Source: Megalopta genalis
Lineage: Eukaryota > Arthropoda > Insecta > Hymenoptera > Halictidae
NCBI RefSeq assembly: GCF_051020955.1
Contig: NW_027476169.1
Location: forward strand, 124,001 to 188,000
DNA: 64,000 nt
Direction of reading: 5' to 3'
Shown: positions 54,476-64,000 of the stretch, piece after piece
Position numbering within the stretch: the stretch's first letter is position 1
Layout of the letters: each line of letters opens with the position of its first letter
Made by a program: the position numbers and the translations under genes
The notes under the pieces: generated by a model
Told to the model about the DNA's origin: nothing
Seen by the model: only the letters and a program-made list of their open reading frames with translations
The model's database searches: none

Positions 54476-55260
54476 GTATACATACAGAGCCACGCGATAG
54501 ACAATAAGCGTAAAAAGAGAGAGAGTTTTGCCCAGTTAGTATACCCCGAGACGGGACACTCAGCTATGGTCGTCCACCGTGGAGGAATCGGTGTGTTCCG
54601 GTTGACGAGCGTGTCTCCAGGCCCGTGTCTGAGGCCCGGGCCGTAGGACGTATTTACCGGATTCGTGGAACGGGTAACGTTGTAATTACTTCATTTCGCG
54701 GAGATAGGATATGGCACGCGTAATTTATTCGCGAGCCGGTCTTAACGACTCGAAACGCTGCGCCGCGCCGCACTGCGCCGGCTCTGCTAATGCACTACGA
54801 GAAGGGAGAACTGTCCAGGCCGGCTCTCTGCCCCGTAATGGTTCCAACCAACCGAGAGGTGTCCCTGAATTTGCATCGGCCACAATTTCGCGAAATGTCG
54901 CCGCGATACTGGCGTGATTGCTTAATGCCGCGGCCGTGATTAGGGCGTTACGACGACGACGACGACGGACGCCGCGCGACTCCGCGATCGCCCTCCACAC
55001 GGCAACCACGTATGTATTAATTCCGCCGCGATATCCTAATGATACTCGCCGGCTCTGTAATTAACGGATCAGCCGGACGATAGAAACCGACGAGGGTTCC
55101 GCGAAAAAAATCGTGAACCGGCCGGAAGGAAAGGGACATTTCCGGGAACAATTCGTAATGCGAATGCTCCACATTTTATCGGGTTAATCTTTGCTTTAAG
55201 GTTAGGATTAGGTTTGCGTCAACTTTCGAACGCGTACCACCTTCGAACGATATTCCTTCG
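54476..55260. other. unannotated sequence
   Basis: CpG-rich, (GAC)n at 54951-54965. No domain in the overlapping frames. Confidence 0.4.
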
Positions 55261-56260
55261 TCGAGAGAGCTTTATTGTAATATATATATACATAATATAC
55301 TTAACGATGTACTTAGAATTGCTTAACAAAACGTCCTTTTCACTGCCCGAAAAATATATTTATCTCGCACGCGTTGACAGTCGTTGCGAACCTAACCTAA
55401 GCAACCAAGATAATCGACGGAACGAATTAAAAGAATCGATCGCATCCTCGTCGTTGGTTTACATTATGAAAATGTAAATAAAAAGCTTATTCGAATAATT
55501 TATTTTATAATTTAATTCACGTTGATTTGAAATCGGAACACGTAACGATCGATTTACAAAAATTTAACACGACGTCTACTTGAAAAGGCTAATTAATTTA
55601 TGAGTCGGTAAGACAGAATTTATGAGTAATTCCGACAGAGAAACATCGTTAATATCGTTGTTGTATACGCGTCGCCTCGCACGGCGAGCATCTATTTTTC
55701 ACGAAATTAAATTCGAAGTTTTTTTTCCCTAATTAGCGTTTTAATCGGTGTACCATGGATCGCCGGTTCTGCGTGCCAAAAATAAGCGAAACAGGTTCCG
55801 CGCGCGCGCGCACGCGCTTGTTATTCGCGAGAAATAAAGTGCAACGTGCAATTCCCGGGCCCGTATCGAACCCTAGTCCCACCTAGCTGATAACGAAACG
55901 GTGATTTTCACTAATTGCGGGGTAATTAAATGGACGACCAATTTGATCGTCTCAAATTATTGGTTACGGAGAACCGGAAAAGTCTCATAACTGTTATAAG
56001 GTAATAGGGGCATTCTCATAGGTTATGTTGCTTTGACACCGTAGAATGTACATGCCTGCTTTCCTTTTCTATTGCTCATCCTTTTATGCTAATTATACCG
56101 AATAGAATAGTGGAGCGCAGCACAAAATCGGACGCACGGGTCAAACCGGATACCGAACTGTTTTTCTTTTTTTTTCGAAAATCACAGCCGTGAGTAAAAT
56201 TTATTCGTTTTTATTTTCAATAAAATAGAAAATTGTGTAAAATCCGCAACGGCGCTCGTT
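55261..56260. other. unannotated sequence
   Basis: AT-rich to mixed. Alternating CG/CA tract at 55798-55816. No gene recognised. Confidence 0.4.
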
Positions 56261-56267
56261 AAAACAG

Positions 56268-56313
<46 letters not shown>

Positions 56314-56430
56314 TAATATATATATTATTATAATAATAATTATAATAATTATAATAATAATATACATATTATTATTATTATTATTATTATATTATTATTA
56401 TATATATATACACATACACACACACACACG
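56261..56430. repeat. (TA)n, (ATT)n and (CA)n compound microsatellite
   Basis: (TA)n at 56268-56306, AATAAT/ATTATT inverted words at 56310-56400, then (TA)n and (CA)n to 56430. Confidence 0.93.
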
Positions 56431-56461
56431 TAAAAACGTCTCAGAATATTGAACACTACGA

Positions 56462-56834
56462 ATACAGGAAGTCCCAAAAATGTCTCGCAATCCGGAAATG
56501 GCGGGTTCCTCGGATCATTCGAAGCAACTTCTTCCTTTACAAAAATGTTCTCCGAGGCGCCGTTAACGAGTTATCAACGAAAGAACAATGATCAATAAGA
56601 ATCGAGTACGACTGACGCGAGGCGGCCCGGCCAACCAGCGCGCGAAGCCCGGTTCCGCTCATTGGTTTAATCGCCTCGCGCCAGCCGAGCTCGCCTCTCA
56701 TTGGTCACTGTTTTTCGTTAATAACTCGTTAACGGTGCCTCGGAGAACATTTTTGTAAAGGAAAAAGTTGCTTCGAACGACCCGAGGAATACGCCACTTT
56801 CGGATTGCGAGACATTTTTGGGACACCCTGTATA
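56462..56834. mobile_element. family B fold-back element, copy 5 (full length)
   Basis: Ends ATACAGGAAGTCCC and GGGACACCCTGTATA. Both arms of about 130 bp are intact. The core has ATCAATAAGAATCGAG at its left (a changed CCAAT) and CTCATTGGTCACTG at its right, so the core is in the opposite orientation to that of copy 2. Confidence 0.9.
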
Positions 56835-57401
56835 AAGCAAATTATTGCAAATTTGAACGACCATATATCTTTGTTCTTACCGTTCGGCGCTGGCGGTTGA
56901 ATTTTTGACGATTTCGTGAACGATAGAAAAGCGATGTAAACCGGTTCGATTCAGCAATGAGCATCTTCGGTCGTTGACCACGCTAGGTGAGGCCTTGGAA
57001 ATAAAAGGAGAATGAACGTCCATGATACACCTCGATATTAAGCGGTCTATAAAAGTGTCGAACCTTCGTCAACGGGCCGCGAACGAGCACGGTTAGCGAT
57101 CGTACGTCCGGCTAGCACTTGTAATAACGGCGGTATCAATTTCTCTAGGACTCTGTTCGGTTTTCGAGGTTATCCGATCTTGAAGTGCTTCGTCCGTTGA
57201 TGCCCGAGGAACGTCAAAACAGATCGGAAGCACAAAAAAGTGATCGACGATTCGCGCCGAAGAGTGGATTCACCACCGGATGTATTACGATCGTGTCCGA
57301 CCATCTTCTTCTGTCATCGAGAGGTTATGTCACCGGATTCTTATGCATTTGTTGCGTACAAAAGGTTTCGATGATCTATTAAAATGCGAAGTTTCGGACT
57401 A
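56835..57401. other. unannotated sequence
   Basis: Mixed composition, no gene recognised. Confidence 0.45.
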
Positions 57402-57560
57402 TACAGGGTGATTCACTCGAATCGAACGTTCAAGTTGTTCCCGTTACAACGAAAGGTAGGGAAAAAGATGACAAAATAAATTACTTTTTTTTCAAGGTCC
57501 TCGTTAACGTTTTTATTTCTTACAGCGCAATGACGTCGCCTGCATCGAGATGAGTTCGGC
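57402..57560 (+). mobile_element. possible ACAGGGTG-ended element F, copy 2
   Basis: Starts ATACAGGGTGATTCACTCGA and includes TTTTTTTTCAAGGTCCTCG, as in 12843-13065. Right end not identified. Confidence 0.35.
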
Positions 57561-57710
57561 AACCTTCAATATCACGACGTTAAGATTATATAATTATATA
57601 TAATTATATAATATTATTATATTAATTATTATATTATTGATTATATTATATTATATATATATATATATTATTATATATTATATTGTATATATAATATCCA
57701 TAAATTCGAC
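57561..57710. repeat. AT-rich low complexity
   Basis: ATTATATAATTATATA words and a (TA)n run. Confidence 0.85.
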
Positions 57711-58494
57711 CAATTTCGTCGCAGTATCGTACTTAACCTGTCCAGTGTTGCCGTGATACATAAACCGCGCAGTCTATTGACAAGGGAACGCGTGTTTGGT
57801 CGCTTTCAGCGTTTTCGACACGCTCGGCCTTAGGTTGCATAAATTATTCAAATAGAGCCACTTCGGGCGTGGAACGAGCCGGACGAACGAATCGACAGTT
57901 CCGAAATAAACGATCGTGTCAATTAAGTGGGTCGTCCGTTCCAAGGTTGACCAACGGGGGCCGCGAATCGAGCGGTCGGTAAATTGACCCCGAGGATAAA
58001 GCTGCGACTCTAATCGCGGACAAGCGAATCCCATGAATACCGATCCGCTGACGAGTTTGACGTTACCGGCGAGGAAGCGCGGGACGCGGAGAGAGGGAGG
58101 GGGGAGCCGGAGGGCGGGGACCGCACGAAATGCGCGAGCACGAAAGAAAATTGTGAACACGATTAACCGTAATTACTGTAATGACGATGCTAAAGATCAA
58201 AGATAAGCGGGATGGGCAGCTGACACACGCGCGGACCTCGAACCGGCTAGGACCGTAACGGGATCAAAATCAATGGACGGACGGGTCTTAACAGCGCGGC
58301 GGCCTAAAGTGGCACGCCATAGGCTAGCCGCTCACCCTCGGCTCTTATTTACCGCGGGACGAAGGCCCCGGGACCGTGATGAGAGGCCCCGTGAACACAG
58401 TCGTCCGGCCACGACCGTCAGAAAATGTAATTTTATCTCGGCAGAAACGAGATTCGTTGCGTCTTCGTTCTTTCGTTTTTATTTCGAGCATTTC
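57711..58494. other. unannotated sequence
   Basis: Mixed to CpG-rich. The 128-codon minus frame (57774-58160) shows no domain. No gene supported. Confidence 0.35.
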
Positions 58495-58820
58495 TACAGG
58501 GTGTCCAGAAAGTTAGACGCAATCGGGAATTAAAGGGTTCACGAGGTTATTTCAAGTAACTTTTTCCTTGGCGAAAGTGCAGTCCGCCGCTTCGTTTACG
58601 AGTTATTAACGGAATACATTGGCCAACGAGTGGCGAAAGATCGACCAGCGCGTGGCGGCCGAGCCAATCAGCGGGACTGGGCTTCGTCCGCTCGGCCGCC
58701 TCGCGCCAGCCGTGCTCGCCTCTCATTGGTCAGTGTTTTTCGTTAATAGCTCGTTAACGGTGCCTCGGAGAACATTTTTGTAAAGGAAAAAGTTGTTTCA
58801 AATAATCTCGAGAACCTCGT
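58495..58820. mobile_element. family B fold-back element, copy 6 (right end lost, diverged)
   Basis: Starts TACAGGGTGTCCAGAAAGTT. The left arm is diverged but keeps CAAGTAACTTTTTCCTT. CCAAT-type motifs GGCCAACGAGTGGCG, GAGCCAATCAGCGG and CTCATTGGTCAG are present. The right arm ends AATAATCTCGAGAACCTCG just before element E copy 2. Confidence 0.82.
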
Positions 58821-58828
58821 AACAACTA

Positions 58829-58992
58829 TACTGCTCCCAAAAAATGATAGCATAGAAAATTTTTTGATGAAAATTAGCCAACTTTGACGGACGATAACTT
58901 CCGGAAAGATCGTCCTAAGATGATGATTTTTTCTTAAATTATAGCTTGAAATCTCTGCTTGAAGATAGCGTTTCTGGGTTTTATGTTTGACG
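58829..58992 (-). mobile_element. dispersed element E, copy 2
   Basis: Begins TACTGCTCCCAAAAAATGAT, which has the flavour of a Tc1-like terminus. On the minus strand it shares ordered words with 33185-33330. It adjoins the broken right end of family B copy 6. Confidence 0.65.
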
Positions 58993-59460
58993 CACCGTCG
59001 CCACGGTAACCTTTTAAATGCGTGTGTCTGCGGGACCGAGAGAGTCGGGGATTTTTCGATCGCGGTCGAAAATTCAGCAGCTCCGCCGATCAAATGTTCG
59101 GGCTCGCGTTATCACCTGCCAGGGTAACTTGGCACCGGTCGCTTCGACGGCTCCCTAACAGCGTAGAACGCCACGGAGAGAAACCTGTTTGTCATGTACC
59201 TCGTTCTCTAGATATATTAACAGCGGGCCTGTTGCTCGCGAGCAATGGCTCGCGCTTAAAGGAAATCGTGTTTCTCGCTGGTCGTGCGCCGATATTAGGG
59301 GCGAACTACCGTGAACGGGACATTACCATTATCACAAAAATGATGAATCTTTTTAGCATAAAATTACACCCGTATTTTTAGCTGTATTACCGCGTATCTG
59401 ATCGCACGTAATTTGAAGCCGCCGCCAACTGACACGTAATTATGGCAAACAATTCATTCT
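58993..59460. other. unannotated sequence
   Basis: No gene recognised. The frame at 59022-59381 has no domain. Confidence 0.4.
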
Positions 59461-59944
59461 TTTTTTCTTTTTTATGCTTAAAAGTAATATCAATATTTTA
59501 ATAATATTTTAATAATAATATTTTTCACCGAGCTTTTATTTATTGCATCGCGTAGTTTTTTTGTTTGTTACAGTAATCAAACAATTCAAAGTTTTAATGC
59601 TGTTACCAAATTAACGATCTGTTGCAATAAACAATGAAGAAAATTCGAAATATATTAAAAATGTTTTTTCGGGATAATTTAATTAAGAAACGGGAAAATA
59701 GGAAGCAAACTTGAAGAATAGAAACACAGATTCGTTAAATATTCAGAATCTGAAGTATTATTATCATTATTATATTATTATCAAACGTAAATATATAATA
59801 TTATATGTACATTTACGATCAATGAAAAAACAGTACTTACAAGATTAATATCAAGATTAATTTATCTTGTTAAACTGTCCCATTCAATACGACCAATTAG
59901 GACAAACTGCACTGTTTAAAAAGATTTGAAACAGAACAAGTAAA
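59461..59944. other. AT-rich unannotated sequence
   Basis: AT-rich, nothing recognisable apart from ATTATTATCA runs near 59760-59785. Confidence 0.5.
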
Positions 59945-60217
59945 CATACAGTTCTCGCGCGACAAGGAGGCACCTTTCTGTTCACGTTCCCCTCTCCCAC
60001 TAGCTGCCCCACTGTCGCAGCTATCGGTCGCTATTGGCGACCTGCGACGGCGATCTGCGCGCGCCGTTTTCGACCGGCAGCGACCGATAGCTGCGGCAGC
60101 GCCGAAATCGGCGCGCGCAGATCGCCGTCGGCCAATAGCGACCGACCGCTGCGGTAGTGGGGCAGCTAGTAAGTGGGGGAACGTGAACGCACAGCTGCCT
60201 TCTCGTCGCGCGAGCAC
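59945..60217. mobile_element. nested GC-rich fold-back element
   Basis: Outer arms: CTCGCGCGACAAGGAGGCAC against CTCGCGCGACGAGAAGGCAG (other strand), then GTTCACGTTCCC, then TAGCTGCCCCAC on both arms. Inside, CAGCTATCGGTCGCTATTGG (60017) has two possible partners: CAGCGACCGATAGCTGCGG (60078) and CCAATAGCGACCGACC (60132). GGCGATCTGCGCGCGCCG also faces its complement. Likely a MITE; alternative cruciforms are possible. Confidence 0.75.
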
Positions 60218-60439
60218 TATAGGTGAAACTGACGCTATGCATTCTCCTAGTAAAAGAACTGATCGGTTCTTCCCTTCGAATTAAATTCTCGCGGGACGAA
60301 CGTGGGTCACTCGAGACCCATATCTCGTGCCGACAATTTTTTCTTTATGCGAGATTTTGTCATTGGTCAAAAACGACACGTCACCGTCCTCTGCGAGGTC
60401 CGTCCTCCGAGTGTTAATAGAGTTCGCGGAACACATGCT
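60218..60439. other. unannotated sequence
   Basis: No feature seen beyond GACGAACGTGGGTCACTCGA, which pairs partly with local DNA. Confidence 0.4.
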
Positions 60440-60700
60440 AGAGAATGAGATCTTTCTCTCTCACACACGCGCATGCGCACACGTATACTCGCGCGCGAAT
60501 TAAGTACGTCAACTTTCTCTGATTGGTCCCGCGTGTCGTCGACCGCGCGGAACGCGGTCGGTAGCGAACCGCGCCGAAAACAGTTCGGCCTCAGCCATTG
60601 GCCTTGATCGACTGTCATAAAACCGGAATGGCCCGAACAATCGTTCGGTAACCCAGTTTTACCCGCCGTGGCGTTCCGGTGCGTAATATTTAGCCGAGCG
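60440..60700. promoter_or_regulatory. candidate regulatory stretch (NRF1/EWG-like plus CCAAT)
   Basis: GCGCATGCGC at 60469-60478, inverted CCAAT (CTGATTGGTCCC) near 60518, and AGCCATTGGCC near 60594. ATAAAACCGG follows at about 60617. The combination resembles a promoter, but no transcript evidence is visible. Confidence 0.3.
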
Positions 60701-61080
60701 GACCTGGTTTATTCAAGATCAAGAACCTTTCACCTCGTTTTATTTACGAGATTATCGTTCGTCCAGTTCGGGGGCTATCGAGGACATTCCAAGGTCATTG
60801 GCGGCGGTCATTGCGCGGCTTCGGAAGTTAACGAGGTCCGATGAGAGAGTTCCTTCGAATATTTTCGTTTCGAAATTATTTAATTTTAAAATTATTATAA
60901 TTAAAAATTAATTTAATTTAAATAATTATAATTATAAATTTATAAATATATAATATATATAATATAATAATAATATATATTATATATATTATATATATAA
61001 TTATAAATTTATTATAAATAAATTATTACAATTAAAAATTAATTTAATTTAAATAATTTAAAATTAACTTTAAAATTATT
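60701..61080. other. unannotated, AT-rich from 60860
   Basis: AATTTAATTTAAATAATTAT and TATATATTATATATTATA words from 60880 to 61075, partly self-complementary. No gene. Confidence 0.6.
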
Positions 61081-61598
61081 ATACTTCGTTTCGATATTTT
61101 CCGATATTGGTGCATGCTCGCGATGTACGATGGTGTGCGCGCGTACACTCCGCGACAAAAGGTTAACTGACTTTAAAATTAACGTGAATTTTCCGTGTTT
61201 AACGTTACAACCAAGGCTTTGTTTGTATACAAATTTGCGCAATATAACTGTAAACATTCGCAAGTGAAATAGAATTGAATTTGACTTGTTTAAACAATTT
61301 TATTTGCAAAGAAGACGAGGCGAATCGGACGTCCTTTTGACGTCCGGAATAAGACGTCTTTAAGACGTCCAGGGCTTATTGTAACGTAGCACTATATTTC
61401 TATAAAAATTCGTTTCGGTGTATCTTATGTAATTATTATTTTTCATTCGTTTATATATTCTCATGTATTTTTTATTTTAATTTATTTATTATTATTTTCA
61501 TTTTTTTTATTACACTATTATTAATAATTTATTAATAATTACACATAATACACCAATCTTTAGTGAGAAACGTCAAATAGCCTGAATGAAAATAATAG
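61081..61598. other. unannotated sequence with GACGTC cluster
   Basis: 61328-61372 holds four GACGTC palindromes in 45 bp (GGACGTCC, TGACGTCC, AAGACGTCTT, AAGACGTCC). The motif recalls the stems in 52826-53045. Otherwise AT-rich. Confidence 0.5.
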
Positions 61599-61865
61599 CA
61601 CAAATGGCTGGTCCCAGAACGTGTTGACAAGAACGAACAGCAACTTCGCGATGCTATTCTCGCATCGATGAATATTTTAATCGACGAGGAATCTGCGAAC
61701 TTGAAAAAAACACCATATCAACCCAAGAATTTGCACGAAGTTCCACGGTCACATCCGTGTCACATACTGGAAGAGCTGACAGACGTTGCACATCGTTTTG
61801 CATTCTTTCGGAAAAAGAAAAAAAACCCCGAGGAGGCAAGCGCGCCAACAGCGGTTTATTTATAA
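61599..61865 (+). other. short open frame of ordinary composition
   Basis: Open from 61599 to a stop at 61863, with an ATG at 61668. The peptide is charged, Lys/Glu-rich and contains a poly-Lys stretch near the end. I recognise no domain. It is not made of simple repeat, but at under 90 codons chance is a sufficient explanation. Confidence 0.15.
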
Positions 61866-62150
61866 AAACATCGTCATAGTGAACGGCGCGGCGCCGCGCG
61901 ACTCTTTTTTTCCGCCGCAGCATCCCCGAGCAGCCGTTCCCCTGCTCGCGTAGATCCACGTAGACGAGCCGAGAGAGATCGGGCTTCTATAAATATAATT
62001 ACGACTCGTTACCGGCGCGTCCTTCGCGATCGGAGAGTTTAATCGAACGATCTTGAAGCCCCGTTCCCGCTATCGGCGACGCCGTCCGCCTCTGTCCGTC
62101 AAAACAAAACCACTATTTGCGCTGTTCACAGCGGTCCTGAAAGCGATATC
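61866..62150. other. unannotated CpG-rich sequence
   Basis: No feature recognised. Confidence 0.4.
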
Positions 62151-62154
62151 GATG

Positions 62155-62250
62155 CGTCCGCGTCACCTCCCCTCCCCTCGCCTCGCGTTGCCGCGCGTCG
62201 CCTCGCATCGCCTCGCCTCGCCTCGCGTCGCGTCCCGTCGTGTGTCACCG
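62155..62250 (+). repeat. CCTCGCGTCG low-complexity run
   Basis: CCTCGC, GTCGCCTCGC and CGTCGCGTCC words in tandem, about 5-10 bp units. Confidence 0.8.
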
Positions 62251-62267
62251 GTTCCCGTCGCGACCGC

Positions 62268-62636
62268 GTGAATTTTTGTCACGCGCCGCCGCGACGCGTT
62301 CCCGGCTCGGCGAAATCGTTCCGTCGATTTAGAGATTTCACGCGCGATCCCCCGGACACGGAAATGATAAATGACGATTATTTTGCCGCGGCCGGTGCGC
62401 GCGGAGACGACTCTATCCTGCTGTCACTAACGAGCTGTCACACGGCGAATTCCTTCGCCGCCGTGCTCGGTGACGCGCGCAACACGCCGTACGAGACCGA
62501 CCGAGATCTGTATCGGATATATTTATTTATGCGAACGGCCGGACCGCGGGACAAATTAAACGAACGCGAGCGGCGCGAGCTTCCAGCATCCATCACCCCT
62601 CTCCGGCCCCGTGATTTTTACGAGCCTGGGGTTTAG
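62268..62636 (+). other. 122-codon open frame, unsupported
   Basis: Open in CpG-rich sequence with fairly balanced composition in its second half. It begins at GTG; the first ATG in frame is about 30 codons in. No domain recognised and no splice context established. It could be an exon fragment or chance. Confidence 0.15.
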
Positions 62637-62981
62637 ATCCGACGACTTAGCGCTGGTTTCGTCGCGGGAATACGCTTTTACTTGCTGTCCTTCTCGCATA
62701 CAAGCACGAAATATATTATATATACGTACATGTGTACGCAAAGAAGTATAATATATTGCGTACGTTTTAACGCATTATGCAAGGAATGCAAAATATATTA
62801 ATGGAATTAAATATAAATGAAAGTATAGATAAATAATCTATTAATAAATAGATAGAATAATAAAAATATATATTATTAGAATTCTCCGTTCGTGAAACAT
62901 GTTTCTTTCCTGATCTTATTGTTCTATCTGTTTTCTAGTCCCTCCGTGTCGAAATGATCGTTCGATTTATAAATTTGCATC
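62637..62981. other. unannotated AT-rich sequence
   Basis: No gene recognised. Confidence 0.5.
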
Positions 62982-63027
62982 GAATTAATTCATTTTTATC
63001 ATATAAAATAAAAGTTAAATAAATACT

Positions 63028-63070
<43 letters not shown>

Positions 63071-63089
63071 GATAAAAATGAATTAATTC
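62982..63089. repeat. inverted repeat flanking a (TA)n run
   Basis: GAATTAATTCATTTTTATCA (62982) and TGATAAAAATGAATTAATTC (ending 63089) are perfect complements. They enclose AT-rich DNA and a (TA)n run at about 63030-63066. Confidence 0.93.
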
Positions 63090-63340
63090 AATATATATTT
63101 ACATAGCTGTATCAAGCTTGATAAATCATGCTTATTGCATAGAATCTCTCCTCACATTTTCTGTGCGTTATATTCGAAACAAGTATAAAAGTTATTAGGA
63201 GGTTAAGGTTAAGAAGTTATTAAGATAGCTTAACAAGTTATTAAGGTTAGGAGATCCCCACACGTTCTGCAGGACCTTCGACGGACTTCCTTTCACAATG
63301 TCGCATTCTGTTGCAGCAGAAGCTCCGCATCCCCCGTCTA
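63090..63340. other. unannotated sequence
   Basis: AAGTTATTA/GGTTAAGG words near 63185-63245. No gene. Confidence 0.45.
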
Positions 63341-64000
63341 CGTGACCGCCATATCCTTGAGATTCTTCGGCTCCCATGAATCTCGGCGCGTCCGCCACGC
63401 GTGGAAACGGCTAACGGATTCTGCCGTGGCACAAAAAAGGCTCCGCGATCTACGAAAATTTCTGTGTGATCCGGCTGTCAGCGCGACGGCCAACATTCTT
63501 CGGGGGCATAATATAAACATAACAGGGCCGGTTTCGCCGTGTCTTCTCCGCGGGCACGGTAATTCCGTCGACATCCTGCGTTTAATTAAACAAAAAGTTC
63601 GTTGCATCGCGCGTTTCAGCCTCGCTCCCGATGGAATCTTCCCAGCGCCGTCTGGCCGCCATTGCCGCAAAGCCGCCGCCGCCGAGCCGCCGCGCAGCGC
63701 AGCGTCGAGCCGCCGCACCGCCGCTGCCGCCGCTGGGATTCGATAGCATAAATACCGGCAGCGAACGTCCCGACGCGGACCACTCCATCATTTTACAGTT
63801 CGCCTCGCGGTCGGTTTTCACGTTTTTGTTTCCGCGTCGCGTAAATCGTAACGCCACGGCCGGTAGCTTCCGATCGCGCTGAATTACACCGTTTGCATCC
63901 CGATCGCTCTAAACGACGTTCAGACCAGCAAAACTTCCACTCGTCTCTCTCTACGCTTGTATATTCTTAGCGCGATATTACAGTGACTAACGAGAGAGCG
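63341..64000. other. CpG-rich end of window, possible regulatory region
   Basis: (GCC)n-like DNA at 63655-63735 containing GGCCGCCATTG. Frames on both strands are open here, including an ATG frame at 63631-63882 with a Pro/Ala/Arg-rich start, but they overlap antisense and show no domain. A promoter or first exon of a gene beyond the window is possible but unproven. Confidence 0.25.

Overview
The window looks like non-coding DNA from an animal genome, most likely an insect and possibly a hymenopteran. This is an inference from several features together: abundant CpG with no sign of depletion, strong local swings in base composition, TAACCTAACC-type microsatellites, very long CT/GA arrays, and many small inverted-repeat transposons. 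No bacterial or viral gene organisation is visible. I found no protein-coding gene that I recognise, no convincing multi-exon gene structure and no tRNA or rRNA gene. The longest open frames are translations of simple repeats (Ser-Leu, Arg-Glu, Phe-Ile-Leu runs) and are not genes. The window is best read as intergenic or intronic sequence, with a few CpG-rich stretches that could be promoters or first exons.

Interspersed elements. Family A is about 850 bp, has TA-flanked terminal inverted repeats, and is present at 1472-2340 (+), 9323-10173 (-), 25561-26438 (-), plus a fragment at 34998-35134 (+). Family B is a 320-400 bp fold-back element ending in TACAGGGTGTCC with an unusual core of CCAAT boxes, and has six copies (7378, 14437, 27700, 35135, 56462, 58495). 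Family D (36796-37137, fragment 51684-51745) and a tentative family F (12843, 57402) share the ACAGGGTG end with B but not its interior. Family E is a shared segment at 33185-33330 and 58829-58992. Element H (28675-29528) has its own TTAGGGTCGAT ends and carries an internal minisatellite.

Tandem repeats. Polypyrimidine/polypurine blocks of up to about 900 bp (3450, 5565, 16160, 18950, 23290, 26776, 30991, 33605, 38997, 54164) are punctuated by short words that fall into three dialects: CGCGAGATTC, TTGAGATTC and GATTTCATTC. There are also minisatellites of about 12, 19, 21, 28, 30, 45, 77, 123, 134 and 148 bp, and many AT-rich microsatellites.

Secondary structure. The most striking palindromes are a near-perfect 182-bp palindrome at 42608-42789, a nested GC-rich fold-back at 59945-60217, hairpins in every unit of the 45-bp array at 52826-53045, and back-to-back hairpins including a TTCG tetraloop at 30023-30050.

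Possible regulatory stretches are 4177-4520, 5000-5560, 47240-48300 (ending in a consensus splice donor), 50450-50660, 60440-60700 and 63600-63900. All rest on motif content alone. Coordinates of degenerate repeats are approximate to about 10-20 bp.
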